Shown: piece by piece, positions 18,540 to 29,804 of the stretch
How positions within the stretch are numbered: position 1 is the first letter of the stretch
Layout of the letters: every line of letters begins with the position of its first letter
Translations under genes and position numbers: made by a program
Notes under the pieces: generated by a model
What the model saw: only the letters and a program-made list of their open reading frames with translations
Database searches by the model: none
Told to the model about the DNA's origin: nothing
NCBI GenBank assembly: GCA_031213475.1
Contig: JARUPZ010000002.1
Location: 17,538,079-17,602,078, forward strand
Origin: Nereocystis luetkeana
Lineage: Eukaryota; Sar; Phaeophyceae; Laminariales; Laminariaceae
DNA length: 64,000 bases
Direction: 5' to 3'

Positions 18540-20699
18540 TCATGGACGTCGGGCATAAAACACCAAAAAAGCTTCCCCTAGACCCCCTCCCGGGCCGCCG
18601 CCTCTAAAAACGTCACACTCCTCCTTCGGCGACAACCATCTCACACATGCATCGTCGAAAAGCGCGAACGCGTGTTTATTGGTTGAACAACCTACGCCAG
18701 TTCTCGCCGCTCCTTCCCCCACCGACCCGAGCACGCCGTCTGTTGCCGAAGCCGACGCCGACCCCGACTCCAAGCTCCTCGCGCCTGCTGCTTCGCGGGG
18801 GGGTGGATCGATTCCCTCTTCACCAGCGACGACGCCAAGGGCCGACGAGCAGTTTTGTGGGCGTTGGGGAGGGCTTTCGCCAACCGAGCAAGAGGTGGCG
18901 CCGGTATGGAGCGCGAAGGTGTAGTGCCCAGACCCGAGCGTCTGGCCCTTGTGCAGGATGATGCCGACGAGCTCGTAACGGACGTCTTCGGGGTCGCCCA
19001 GCTTCTCGAAGGCACCATCTCTCCGCCCTTGGACCCCTTCCTGCGCCCCCCCTGAGGTGCAAGCGGTAGTATTCGTACGGTTCTGACAAAACGCCGCCGC
19101 TCCTTCTCCTACCGTTTCATGGAACCCGCTCCTCGCAGCGCTTTTCACAACCAAAAATCGTTCTATGAACCCTCCCCCTTTCTCACTCCCGCCTGCGGCT
19201 CGCCCCCCCGCCTTGCGCAGCCCGCCCCCACGCACCTCTACGGTCCCTCCGACGGCGGGCGGCGGGGAGAAGATCGGTTGCCCTCCCGTCGCTGGTCGAA
19301 TATGCAAAGCGAGCAGGCGAGGGGCTGAGTGAATCGAAAAATGGAGTTTGGCTTCCGTCCACTGACTGCAAACTTCGCACCACACTTTGCTGTTCCCATC
19401 CAGAGTCTCGCTCCCCAGCACAGCGTCCACAAGCCCCTCTAAGGTAAGGCGCTCCGGAAGGGAATGCTCGTTCGCCGCCGCCGCCCCCGCAATTTCGGCC
19501 ACGCGGTTCGGCGAAGGCGGCGGGTGCTGCGGTAGGAGGGGCGGCAAAGTCAGCTCCGTGAACTCCTCGCGGGTGGCTCTGTCCCGTTCACACTCCACAC
19601 ACACTGTGCGGGTGCTGAGAACGCCGCGAAATGCGTCGATCAAACCAGAAGTGCTGTCGCTGACGCTTCGCCCTCTGCTTCCGCATACGGCAGTCTCGCC
19701 CCGACTAGGCACGCCACCGAAGGCGGCAGGGAGATCTAGAAGCTTCCCCAAAAGTTCGGAGGCACACTGCTGGCCGCTTCCAAAGCCCGCAGAAGCTGAA
19801 CGACTCGCGAGCCTCCCTCGATGTCCCTCGTGGACATATTTCGCTCCTCCAGAACCACGCCCAGCGCTCAGCCACCCTCCACGGATCAGGTCTACCAAGG
19901 CGATAGGATTGATCGCTTTGGCGCAGAGGCCCACGTTTCTTGGGAAGTCGGGTGCCTTCGGGGGAGGCTCGCACAGGGGCAGCGTCTCCAGCTCCGCAGC
20001 CTTTTCGCTTTCCCTCTCTAAAGCGACAGCCCTGAATGTTTCTGAATGGGTTGCCACATCCTCCGACGAAGAGGGTGCGGTAAACGCCTGCGGCGCACCC
20101 AGCTGCGGTAGACCATCGTCACCCGAGGCTAACGCGGATAGTGCCTGGTTGCGCTCCTTCGCCTCTTCCAACAAGTTTCCCAGAGTTTCAAGCACATGGT
20201 TGCTGTGTCCGTCAATGCCCCTCGATGCACCCCCCTCCCCTCCCCCCTCCCTCCTCCCCGCCGACGCCTCCGCAAAGGCGCCCTCGCCGCCAACGCAAGG
20301 TACGGAACAAGGTGCACCCCTTGAATCTTCCCGAGCGACACGAGCACTTGCACCCATCCCATCCAGCATCAACGCTTCAAAGCACGCCACCAACGCTTGA
20401 ACCACAGCGTTCACGTAGCACGTTTCTCCCAGGTTTTCCAGACCGACGAAGGGCGGTGGTGGTGGCGGCGGCGGCGGCAGCGAACACGGTGGTGGCATCG
20501 AACCCAGCGCACCGCCCGCCAAGGGGTCGGCGCTGTCCTCACGAGCCGCCAGCCTGTCCCCGCCCGGCGGGGGGATGGCAGCGGACGAAAGACAAGGCGA
20601 CTGGCGTCGCTGCTGGGGCGAGGGGCGCCATGGGGAGCCGTAGGCCGCCGAATCATGCACGCTCCGCAAGCCGAGGTTGCTCCCACCTGTTCCGACAAC

Positions 20700-20736
<37 letters not shown>

Positions 20737-20746
20737 CTGTTGTTGT

Positions 20747-20777
<31 letters not shown>

Positions 20778-21401
20778 GCAGCTGCTGCTGGTGCCGTGTT
20801 GCGACATTGGTGACGGCCGACGACGACTATTGAGGCTCAGCCTCGACTTTTTTCTGGCGCTGCCATCTCCGCAGCCGCCACCGCTGGCAGCCGGGGCATA
20901 CTTCACTTCGAAACTTTGCGTCGGCGGATCCGCTGGCTGTGGAGCTGAAACCGTCGGAGAGGGTATGGGTGCCTCGCGATTGTGGAACCCAACACTGTGG
21001 TCGCTGCTGCTGACATTGTTTGTCGTCTGCTGGAGTCCTTTTTCCGGTGTCGCATCACCTTCAAACTGAAACAGGAGAGGTTTGGAGGCGGTCGCACCAC
21101 CACCGCGCTGCAGCGCTTCCAGGGCAGAGCAGACTTCGGGGCGGTGAGAAGAAGGGACCGGTTCAGACGTGTGACCGCCATCTGCGGGGGGCTGGCCCTG
21201 TGGTCTCCGGCGCTTTGCGTAAGAGCTCCTCGTCCTCCATGAGAAGGGCTTCGGATGGTCGATTTTTGAAGGCTTGCTGCTGGTGTCGCCACTGCTGATG
21301 CCATCGCCACTGCTGCTGCTGCTGCTGCGGCTGGGTTCGCTGCTGCCGTTGCCAGCTATTCCGGCCTCGTACCGGGACGGCGGAAGCGTCACGAGGTCCA
21401 T
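18540..21401 (-). CDS. Ubiquitin carboxyl-terminal hydrolase (USP/UBP family, peptidase C19)
   Basis: This 953-residue, single-exon gene starts at an ATG with G at +4 and an in-frame TAG 12-15 bp upstream, so the start is well fixed. The enzyme class removes ubiquitin from proteins. The Cys box is GLENLGETCYVN with the nucleophile at Cys328. The His box is GSGHYTFALH with His826. The third catalytic residue is Asp916 in ALFDDACVRW, and the domain ends with FLVFYARRP. Two CxxC pairs (CVEC near 597-600, CEVC near 674-677) form the usual USP zinc-ribbon finger. Residues 1-300 are predicted disordered: polyserine around 205-235 coded by an AGC repeat, a basic cluster near 183-197 that could be a nuclear signal, and nine prolines just before the catalytic domain. 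A long low-complexity insertion separates the Cys box from the finger. All catalytic residues are present, so it should be active. The closest subfamily is not certain. Confidence 0.95.
20700..20790 (-). repeat. AGC repeat coding polyserine in the USP gene
   Basis: CTG units on the plus strand, broken by TTG and CTA, read as AGC/AAC/AGT on the coding strand and give Ser-Ser-Asn-Asn-Asn-Arg-Ser runs. The interruptions suggest it is relatively stable in length. Confidence 0.9.
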
Positions 21402-22318
21402 TGCTTCGTGGACCTAGTCGTCCACCGTGGGGAGCAAGCAACTCTGCTACTGTCTGCTATACGAGGCAGCTTTATGTTGTCACTTACCAGGTGTGAGGTA
21501 CGACGTACTCCGCACCTGTTTTCGTGTTTTCAAAAACGTTTTTATAGTATGAATAGAGGCGTTCATGTAACGGTTGGTTCAATATTGTTTTTCAACCGAT
21601 ACGACAACATGCGCCGCACACAACAAACACGCGAGGCCAGTTGCGCCATCAATAGCGATGGCGAAGGCCTCATCTCTTCCATCACCTAGACACGTGAGTT
21701 TCATTGTATCCTACCTGGTAGGGTCGAATATTGTACCCCATCGATTCGAGGTGAGCGAATTCTGCGAAAAAAAAAGACTCGAGGCAGTTGCTTGCACCCG
21801 AAAACTAATTCCGCCGCGTCTCGTTCCTCCCTTTACGAATGCTCGGCCACAGGACGAGCCTCTTGGGCTTGGCTCTTGGAAGGCCGATGATGAGGGATTG
21901 GGAAAAGAAAAGCAGAGCATCACGAGTACCCCCGACTTGTTCCGAAGAAGCTTTGGCGATCCAACAGACACAGGGCCTCCAGGGTACTATTAATAACAGA
22001 CTGCTTTGTTGTTTTCAGTGTTCTCATCATGCATATTTACCAGGTATCATACCAGGCCTTGAACCACTTCTTGTACGATAGGTGGAACCGCTGTCGTATT
22101 AATAGTATACTTACGTTCGAATTCCTGTTGTCTTACCCGTACTCGTAGGTCTAAAGTTCGTGCGTCGTGGGAGGAGGGAACATCGACTGCTAGCGGTATC
22201 GTCACGCAGTGTGTGGGTCGCCATTTTTTTTCTTGTTTACTGTACCATGCGTCCTCAACAACGCCTGTACAAGTCAGCAACTACGAGTATAAGCGTCAGG
22301 CTTTTACACCTCTGGTAC
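21402..22318. other. Region upstream of the USP gene
   Basis: It should contain the USP promoter and 5' UTR, since the gene runs leftward from 21401. No TATA-like box or initiator could be called with confidence. TACCTGGTA/TACCAGGTA 9-mers lie at 21712 and 22039. Confidence 0.3.
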
Positions 22319-22545
22319 TCTGAAACGACAACCAACTGCGATCCGACCTCATTGAGGGGATACACTGCTCCTGTAACGATTGCCCGATAAATAGGTCGGC
22401 TCCTCCGTGGGTCGAAAGTGGCCACGGGCAAGCGTCCGTTGCTACCTGTGAATCGAGCCGGGCATGCGTCTGGACGCGATCGAGAGAGATCCTCGTCGAA
22501 GCTTGGAATGGAGTTTCTAGGTGAGAAAGAGAACCCGAGTTTCTT
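22319..22545 (-). CDS. Candidate internal exon, unknown
   Basis: On the minus strand an acceptor CTGATACAG precedes AAGAAACTCGG. The frame reads KKLGFSFSPRNSIPSFDEDL, later PVATFDPRRSRPIYRAIVTG and GAVYPLNEVGSQLVVVS, and a weak donor GTACCA follows. The composition looks like protein but the opposite strand is also open. If real, it could be an upstream exon of another minus-strand gene. The USP start codon is otherwise well defined. Confidence 0.3.
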
Positions 22546-23352
22546 CTGTATCAGGTATACCGTCCTGTTGGCACGTACGTACGTGGAGAGCAGTAAAGTT
22601 TGTGGACTTCCGGCGTTTGCGCTTTGTGAATGCGTGGCGTTGCTCTCTGTGACTAATACCAGGTATGTGCGTATCACATTAGGACATCAGCAACTTGCAG
22701 CTTGTAGAAAGAGCATGGAAAGTACCAAGACGAACAACACCAGAGGCGTGCGGCATTTTTGGCGTGCGTTGAACAGCCGCGCAGTGTACCGTCCGTGGAG
22801 CTCTCTTTTCGATCCAAGATATTCAACAATAAAATGTTCCCATCGCCGTCACGTACCCGCGCAAGCAGGGATCGAGGTGGCACCATACCCAAGGCCACCT
22901 ACATGCGGATTCACGTTGAGGTAAGGCTCGGATTTTCGTTTCAAAATATGTGCATTGCCCTGTCGAATCTCGGTCAATGTTTAGCCCCCCGTACGTATCA
23001 TCTCAAGATCAGCCTAACCCCTAAATCTGGCAGTATCACCGGGCATTTGGGCAATGTACCAAGTGCCTGGTATTAAATAGTGTACACAAACACCACGACG
23101 TTCGCCTTTTCTCCTCAATGGCGTGGTTTTTAAGTTGAACATAGCCTCTGCCGATGTTTTGAAGGTTTACTTCGAAGTACCCAATCCGCAATTGCATAGA
23201 TGGGATAGGCTTTCCGCCTAGTGATGCTCTGCCACGAATTATGGATGCCTAACGGAACACGCCATACACGAGTTCTCGTAGGAAACGATCTGGTCTGATA
23301 TCCGGCTTCGCCTCAACCTAAACCCTCAAAGTTCCCGCGACGTAACTTGCAG
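22546..23352. other. No gene or repeat recognised
   Basis: A plus-strand frame covers part of this stretch but has no start, domain or splice support. One TACCAGGTA lies at 22658. Confidence 0.3.
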
Positions 23353-23535
23353 ATTTACCGCAGAGTGGAAGAGGCGCAGTCCATAACGCGGCCTTCGACC
23401 GGCTCCGAGCCATGCGATTTGCGTTCTGTCGCAGAAATGAACTGGGCGGCCAGCAGCAAGGCAAGCCAGACGAGATCTCCAGCAGATATTATACGCACTA
23501 TTGTGGACTCTTACGTTCGGCGTACCGATCAATGA
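23353..23535 (+). CDS. Candidate terminal exon, unknown
   Basis: The acceptor GTAACTTGCAG is followed by IYRRVEEAQSITRPSTGSEP, then DLRSVAEMNWAASSKASQTR and a helix-like PADIIRTIVDSYVRR, with a TGA at 23533-23535. No family is recognised and other frames here are also open. Confidence 0.3.
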   Translation: MYRRVEEAQSITRPSTGSEPCDLRSVAEMNWAASSKASQTRSPADIIRTIVDSYVRRTDQ

Positions 23536-23722
23536 AGCGACCGCTTTGGCGGTTTTTGTTGTCGTTTGGCACGTACTGTGCGTGTATGTTATGTATAGCA
23601 TACACCATTCTGGACGCAAATATAAGGACCGGTTGGTCTTCATCTTCGTGTACAAACGGTCCTTGTATTTCCGACGAGAGTAGTGTTAGTAGTTATCTGT
23701 TACGAGTTCGTGTTGCTACTGC

Positions 23723-23812
23723 GTTGTTGCAGCTGTTGTTCTCGCATGAATCCATCGCCATGAGATGCACAAAAAAAAGTCATGGTCGCAAGACAGACTC
23801 CCACAATCATCT
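23723..23812 (-). repeat. (AAC)n-tailed repeat, 3' region
   Basis: On the minus strand it reads GTCTGTCTTGCGACCATG, then GGCGATGGATTCATGCGAGA and ACAACAGCTGCAACAAC. It matches 32984-33177 and 45061-45172. Confidence 0.6.
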
Positions 23813-24355
23813 CAGCTCGATTCATCGACATGTCGGTGGGAAACTTTCGTGCACACCAGCGCGGTGTGCGACCTTATATCGAGGTTCGATGAGCGACGGC
23901 CATCGTGTCATCCGACTGATCGGAGTGCCGTGGGAACGGCAGAAAAAGCCTTGCACTCGACTGTAAACTGCTGAACAAACTTCCAAAAGTCAGACAGATC
24001 ACGATCTTCGTAGATCATCTCGATCATACTACAGTAATAGATCAACGATAATAGGTCATCTACATATATCCTGTACTCGCCGATAAGAGATACTGCGCAA
24101 GAGCCGTATGACGCAGACTCAGCAGATATCATCTACGCACAACGCACAAGAGCCGTGATATACAGACCCCCCCGGCAAATCTTATCTGTTTTTTATTTAC
24201 TATTATATAATGAAACAGAAAGCTCCGAGCACTGCAGCAGCAAAAGCATGGACGCTTCGTATTTCCCACATATATATGCCATACGCCTGGTTTCTCGTAT
24301 TTAATGTAAATGGTAAAGACCACTCAGGGACGGCTGTTGGCTTTTCTCGTGACAA

Positions 24356-24412
24356 AACCCTTTTAGGACCCCAGCCCCGTTTTGGGGGCAAACTACTTAC
24401 AATTTGAGTGCC
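24356..24412. repeat. Foldback element, single arm
   Basis: It carries CCCTTTTAGGACCCCAGCCC, CGTTTTGGGGGCAAACTACT and TACAATTTGAGTG. This is one half of the palindrome at 48387-48482. Confidence 0.6.
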
Positions 24413-25575
24413 TTGTCAACGCATATGGAAGTGCGGTGCCAAAGGGGCATACATATCACATAGTCTTACGAAAAGCAACGACAAAAAGAGGAAAATGATG
24501 TGCCCTGCTTCATACGTGACGCCCCCCCTCAAATAACAAAATAAATGTAATATCCGAACAAAAACACTACTCTCGTGCAGCAAATATTTTTCACCTATGA
24601 TACGAGGCGCACGGTATACATATATTTACATCACCGATGAAACGATATCGGCAGCTGTGAGATCGAGGATTTCGTCCAAACTCATTTTTTTTCAAGCTGC
24701 ATGGAAATGATATCTTCCATCGTGAATTTTATACCCTCCTCGAAAATTTTAGATCGTATCACGAAATGGAGATCTGGCTTGTCCCATGTGCGCAATTTTA
24801 TCCCCGGGTACTGGACACCCCACCCCTCGGCCGTTTCTTAACTGCAAATATTACCGTGTCGCAGGGGCTTGCGGTCATGGCCTTCGAGCAGTTCGAGCAG
24901 GCGTGGTGTGGCATGGCGAAAGGGTGAGCTCTGTGTATCGTTGACGCCATGACGCCGCCCTCAAGCGAGCAAGGCTGTTGTCGGCGCGTGTTTGATCTGC
25001 AGTGCGTATAAATCCATGTGAGACCAACCCTACTCGCATGCGAGATCCTACCGCTCTACGTACTCTCGTTGCTTGTATTTCGTGGAATGTACGGACGAAA
25101 ATCGTCCTCGCACACAGAAATAAATTGCCTTCAGGCGTATCGGTTGGATTACCCTCTAGCCAACCACAGCTCACCACCGAGAGAGCCCTGTCATTATACT
25201 GGTACGCTAGAGCTATTGAATGCCTGACAACATCGTCACCTAAAAAACAAAACAAGCAAGTTTATTGCTGATTTGATTGAACCTACTGCACTACAGTAGT
25301 ATTGTTACATACCAGTACGAGGTAACTCTGACCGGTACATGGTGTTCCGTAAGAGAACACAGCAGTGCCGAAATCCAAACTTTCCTATGCCCGAGAATAT
25401 TACACACAGCCGAAGTCGATGGAGGTCTCAGTCAAACCCCCCCTACGTATATCTATCGCAGTGTCATGGAGGCCATGACGTGTGTCGTGGCATTCGGAAT
25501 AGGAGGGTTGTTTACCACTTCTTCGAAGAAAGGGTTAACACATTGTGCACGAGACGACTAGAACCAACCGTACCC
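24413..25575. other. No gene or repeat recognised
   Basis: Mixed AT-rich then GC-richer sequence. Short frames only; no splice-supported coding segment was found. Confidence 0.35.
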
Positions 25576-25826
25576 TTAACTCTAAACCCTAAGCCAATCA
25601 CAGCAAGCCTAATCCTAACCCTAAGCCAATTACAGCAAGCCTAATCCTAACCCTAGGTCAATCAGAGCAAGCCTAGTCCTAACCCTCAGCCATTCACGGC
25701 AAGTCTAATCCTAATCCTGAGCCAATCACAGCAAGCCTAATCCTAACCCCTAAGCCAATCAGAGCAAGCCTAATTCTAACCCTCAGTCAATCACAGCAAG
25801 TCTAGTCTTAATCCTGAACCAATCAT
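25576..25826. repeat. 32 bp tandem repeat with telomere-like and CCAAT motifs
   Basis: About eight units of 32-33 bp occur, each approximately CCTAACCCTAAGCCAATC followed by ACAGCAAGCCTAAT. Each unit carries a CCCTAA-like motif and a CCAAT-like motif. Divergence between units shows the array is old. The unit is too long and varied to be a telomere. Confidence 0.85.
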
Positions 25827-26333
25827 ACCAAATCGAATCGAATGAGTGGTAAGCTCTACTGCGGAATAGGGCATGCTCCCGCAATTGCCTTGTCTGTTTC
25901 CGCCTGATCTCGCGCACGCCCTATCACTGCGTAACGCCCGTGGTTGCGCAAGTGACATGCGGCCACGCCACTAGAACTCCGGCAGACCAAAGCAGGGGGA
26001 GAGCGTCTACACGGGGCTTAACTATGCCGACGTTGCGAGTTCAAGCTGTCGTTTACATGACCCCCCACGGTTCTCGGACATCATCGCTTTGTATTCTCTC
26101 CTCTTGATTTGCACCGGCGGGCTTCCCGCGCCAGGCTGGGAGTCACGGCAGACGTTGGCCAGTACGGGATGTTCTGTTCCGCTGCGCACGAGGCTTGCTG
26201 CAAGATCGGTGCGGAGCAGCAGGTGCAGTCCCGTCGCTTGTTACGAGCGACTCTTACGTTGCTATTTTACACGCCCGCCTAAACAAAAAAGGGATAGGTT
26301 TTTCCCTAGGTTTTGAGCTGAGTGAAGCCGAAG

Positions 26334-26440
26334 ATCCTATAGAAACTCTGAGGTTGGAGATCCGCGAAGTCCGACCGAAAATCTCCGAAAAATTGTTTGT
26401 TTGTTTTTTAATTCCTTTAGCCGACGGCACCAGCGCACAC
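26334..26440 (+). repeat. Dispersed repeat family E, copy 1
   Basis: It shares GGAGATCCGC, GTCCGACCGAAAATCTC, TTTGTTTGTTTTTT and CACCAGCGCA with 37588-37700 in the same order and orientation. Confidence 0.6.
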
Positions 26441-26505
26441 AGTTGATGCCAGTTGAGAATATGACGGCTGAAAATATCCACCAGCGAGCGCGGCTTCTTG
26501 CGTAC

Positions 26506-26591
26506 AGCTGCGAGAGTAATGCATGCCCTTTGGTTTTTGGCCGCGAAGCTTATTATTGTCTCGTCGCGGCTGGTAGACTCCACGTCAAACG
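26506..26591 (-). CDS. Candidate exon with a DEDD exonuclease-like first motif
   Basis: On the minus strand an acceptor GTCACCGTAG precedes a frame FDVESTSRDETIISFAAKNQ ending ACITLAA, followed by a donor-like GTACGC. The exon would start in phase 1 and end in phase 0. The spacing FDxExT...IISFAA is like the Exo I motif of DEDD-type 3'-5' exonucleases (Asp and Glu bind metal). With 28 residues and no Exo II or III motif in view the call is tentative; it may be a stray exon of a decayed gene. Confidence 0.28.
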
Positions 26592-28529
26592 CTACGGTGA
26601 CATGTGCATGCATGCAGTACACGGCTTGCAGAGGCGTGCCAGTATCACAAAGGGCTAGATGTTTCACGTCGCGACAAGTGATAATCATGTATAGATAATC
26701 GATATGGTCGGTTGGTCTTTGGTTCCGCTCAGACCACAGACCAAACCCAAAATTCCAATAATGTGTTGTCACGTAAAGTAGTTACTTTATGTGCTCTTTT
26801 GGTACTAATAGTATGCCTGGCTAGGATGCTACTTACAGTAGTCTACTTTCAGTACTTTTAAAAAAAAACTTTTTTCCCCTCCAACAGACAATGTGCGGCG
26901 CTAGCGTGAACGAACGGAAGACTGTGTACACGCTGTTTTTCATGTTTGGCCGGTGATGCAACAGTTCCAGTACCCCCCCGCAGCCAACGCCTCCGCTGTG
27001 ATATGAATACGAACACCGATGGGAACCACAAAAACAATGATAAGCTAACGAGACGCCAAGGGCTCTTCTTAACACTTCCGATCCCCCCGCTGCAGCTGCT
27101 GCGCGTTGCAACGGCTTCGCCCGGTTGCACGCGACAAGGAAGCCGCGTAGGCCGTTCAGCGAAATGGCCGACGACTAGCGGAGGCGCAAGGGGTCTCGGT
27201 GACCTCCCGCCCGGGAGTCCGCTTCGAGGCTCCTTTCCCGGCGACGTGGAAAAGGTGAAACTGGAGAAAGTATAGTGTTGTCCGCTCTTCCTGCGGTGGT
27301 CGGTGCTGGAGGGGACGGCAAGGTGGCAGCTATTGGGATGCAGTATTTTTCTTCAAAACGAGATATTACCAGCTACGAAACCAATAAATAGTGGCCCGTA
27401 CTGTCATTCACCATCACCTCGTTTCCGAGTCGTTCCCCCCTCCTCCCTCGCTTACCGAAGGGGCTAATAGTCATCCTCATGTCATCTTTGTCAGACATAT
27501 TTCGTCGGCAATCGTTCGCGTCATCTTTTTGGGGGGTAGGCCGGTGTAGGGAGCAAAAACAGTCCTACACGAACGTACGGAGAACTCGCCCGGGAAGATG
27601 CGAAGCCAGGACGGAGTGCTGCTTCCAAAGGCTCAAATCTTGAGTGACCAAACGCAATCGCAGCCTCTTTATCCGTCCTTCGTAAATACGTTCCGAAGGT
27701 GTTTGCACTTCGTGTTGGGAAAATCCGACCACTTGGGCCGAGGGCACAGTCTTCCGCGCGACCCACAACCTCCGCCTCATGCAAAGGTGGTCGGGACCCC
27801 CCCCCCCCCCCCCTGGACGATGTGGGCGTAAAAACATCCTTGTGTTGGAGACGTTGAACAATTTAGCACACGATTAGGCGCACCGAACTTGAGAGATTGT
27901 CGATCCCCCGTGAGGATTTGCTTCAGTGCTCAACACCCCCACAAGGAATGTTTCTAGGCCCACATCGTGCCGGGGGGCGGGGGGTACGGAGGTCCCGGCC
28001 ACGTGTGTGTTTTCCTCTTTCGATCGACGTGGCGGGGTTTATTTTGTGGCAGGCACCCGGTATCGACCGCGAGAACAGTGAGAGATGGCTGCTAACGTCG
28101 GCAAGCCCCATGTGCAAGGACGGCCAGACTCCACAAAAGCTGTGCACAGCCGCGGTCGAAGCACGTGAGTGGTCCGCCCAGGGAGTCCGCCAGCCAGCCA
28201 GCCAGCCATCTACACCCCACCTTGAACTGGTGGGATGAGTTTTGCAGTCAGCGGCAGATCATTGATTGGGCGTCGCAGCTCTCGCGCGGAAAAAGGGAGG
28301 CGCTCGAAAGAGGCGTTGATTCACCCGTCCCACAGACTCGTATATTGCTTTGCCGTATTATTATTATTAGTTGTTCCCGAATGGAACCGTGCACACCTCG
28401 GGGGCAGATAATCGAGTCCCATCCTCTGGATGATCTTCAAGCAGATGTCTCAGGGCACACAGAAATCTGATCTGTATGATCCGTATGATGTAGTCCACGT
28501 TGCGTGGTGGGAGGCATATAACCTGCGTG
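26592..28529. other. Unassigned stretch
   Basis: Frames exist on both strands, such as 27521-27861 minus, but none has a domain or a convincing splice pair. A 17-base C run lies at about 27797-27813. A run of GCCA units is seen near 28190. Confidence 0.3.
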
Positions 28530-29005
28530 GTTTAGGACGTGTTGCCTGGGTTGGACATATAACTATACAGATCCTGCATAACGTCTATCTCATGACGACA
28601 AGATAGGATCTAGATGATCTGTCGTTAGATGAGCTAGCTGTAGGTGATATATGTGTAGATGATCTATCTGTAGACGACATATCTGTAGATGATTTATGTG
28701 TAGATGATCTGTGTAGATGGTACATCCGTAGATAATCTATCTGTAGATGATCTACCTGCAGGTGATCTATCTGTAGATGCTCTATCTGTAGATGATCTGT
28801 TTGTAGATATGTGAAGATGATCTATCTGTAGATAACCTGTCTGTAGGTGATTTATCTGTAGATGATCTCTCTGTATATATCTGTATACTATATATCTGTA
28901 GATGATCTGCCTGTAGATGATACCTGGTATATCTGAGCTGTACATGATTTATGTATGATCTATATGTACATGACCTAGAGATGATCTATCTTATCTGTAG
29001 ATGAC
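28530..29005. repeat. Degenerate ~15 bp array (ATCTGTAGATGATCT)
   Basis: From about 28600 the sequence is a run of diverged units near GATGATCTATCTGTA; the unit is close to self-complementary. The preceding 70 bp (TACAGATCCTGCATAACGTC) matches part of 53813-53950. That segment and the array may belong to one element. Confidence 0.75.
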
Positions 29006-29026
29006 CTACCCGTCCGACGTGTGAAG

Positions 29027-29182
29027 CCGTTCTCGCATTGGAGAGAAGCTGAAGTTTGCGTCCCCTGTAAGGGCAGCTATCCCATCTATTCCTCGTGCTG
29101 CACCCCTGTGTCATCCTGTCGGTGCCTCAGGCCTCCCGATGAACTGAGCTACAACAACATCCGCCCAGAAGTGATGCTGAAC
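29027..29182 (+). CDS. Candidate cysteine-rich exon
   Basis: The 52-codon frame contains EAEVCVPCKGSYPIYSSCCT, SSCRCLRPPDELSYNNIRPE and ends VMLN in phase 0 at a good donor, AAC|GTACGTAG. Seven cysteines in CxxC and CC arrangement could bind metal. The acceptor (GTGTGAAG) is weak. It lies upstream of, and on the same strand as, the B-box-like exons at 32255 and 38056 and could belong to that gene. Confidence 0.33.
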
Positions 29183-29570
29183 GTACGTAGCGCCTTTGGC
29201 ACGCGCTGTCGAACGTCTGCAGACGTATCATTGCTTTACCAGGATACTAATCCTTGCTGCTACTGTATTTTCTCTCTGCGAAGGTACTATACGACGGAGC
29301 TTACGTATGCGCGTTCGGAGCAACAGCAGCCCCCCCCCCCCCCCCCCCCCCCCATGACTCGATTGTTTCGGCAGGATCCGCCAGTTTCCTCTTCGCCGTT
29401 GGGGGGAGTCGGGGGCTTCACTAAGCAGGGTTGCTATTTACTTCATGTACGCCTGGCTCTACCGAAACAAAATCGCGTGGTTTCATGTGCATCTGCCGTT
29501 AAGGTCAATGCAAGCAAAACGCCCCCCGATCCCACCCACCCGCACCCCGTTCAAACCTCTTGTCCTGCAG

Positions 29571-29712
29571 GCACCTTGCCGGAAATGGTTGACCGCCCCG
29601 ACGCTGGAGCTAGGGCTAGGCCAGCAGACAACGGCGACCCGAGGGAAGGCCATCCAGACAGCAGCGCGTACTATGGTGGGACCGCTGCCCCGGGGGCACA
29701 GGCAGCAAAAAT
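29571..29712 (+). CDS. Candidate exon, unknown
   Basis: A strong acceptor, CCTCTTGTCCTGCAG, starts it. In phase 0, matching the previous candidate exon, it reads APCRKWLTAPTLELGLGQQT and TATRGKAIQTAARTMVGPL. The end is either GTGAGG at 29713 or an earlier GTGGGA after ACTATG. A second open frame (GTLPEMVDRPDAGARARPAD) makes the frame choice uncertain. Confidence 0.35.
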
Positions 29713-29804
29713 GTGAGGCGGTCGGAGAAGTGCGGAGGGAAGAAGAGGGAGAGCGAGGAAGGGGGGGGGGGTGACGGGGAGGGAGGAAAGGAGGGAATGG
29801 GGAG

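Noticed and set aside
19387..20400. Plus-strand 337-residue open frame
   Set aside because: It lies entirely antisense to the USP gene and owes its length to the GC-rich codons of the protease. No domain was recognised.
25576..25826. Possible telomere because of CCCTAA
   Set aside because: The hexamer is spaced by 26 bp of other sequence in each unit and is not tandem, so this is an interstitial array.
29110..29165. tRNA-like TAGCTCAGTTCATCGGGAG on the minus strand
   Set aside because: No box B (GGTTCRANYCC) at the right distance and no cloverleaf; the plus strand gives a better exon candidate.
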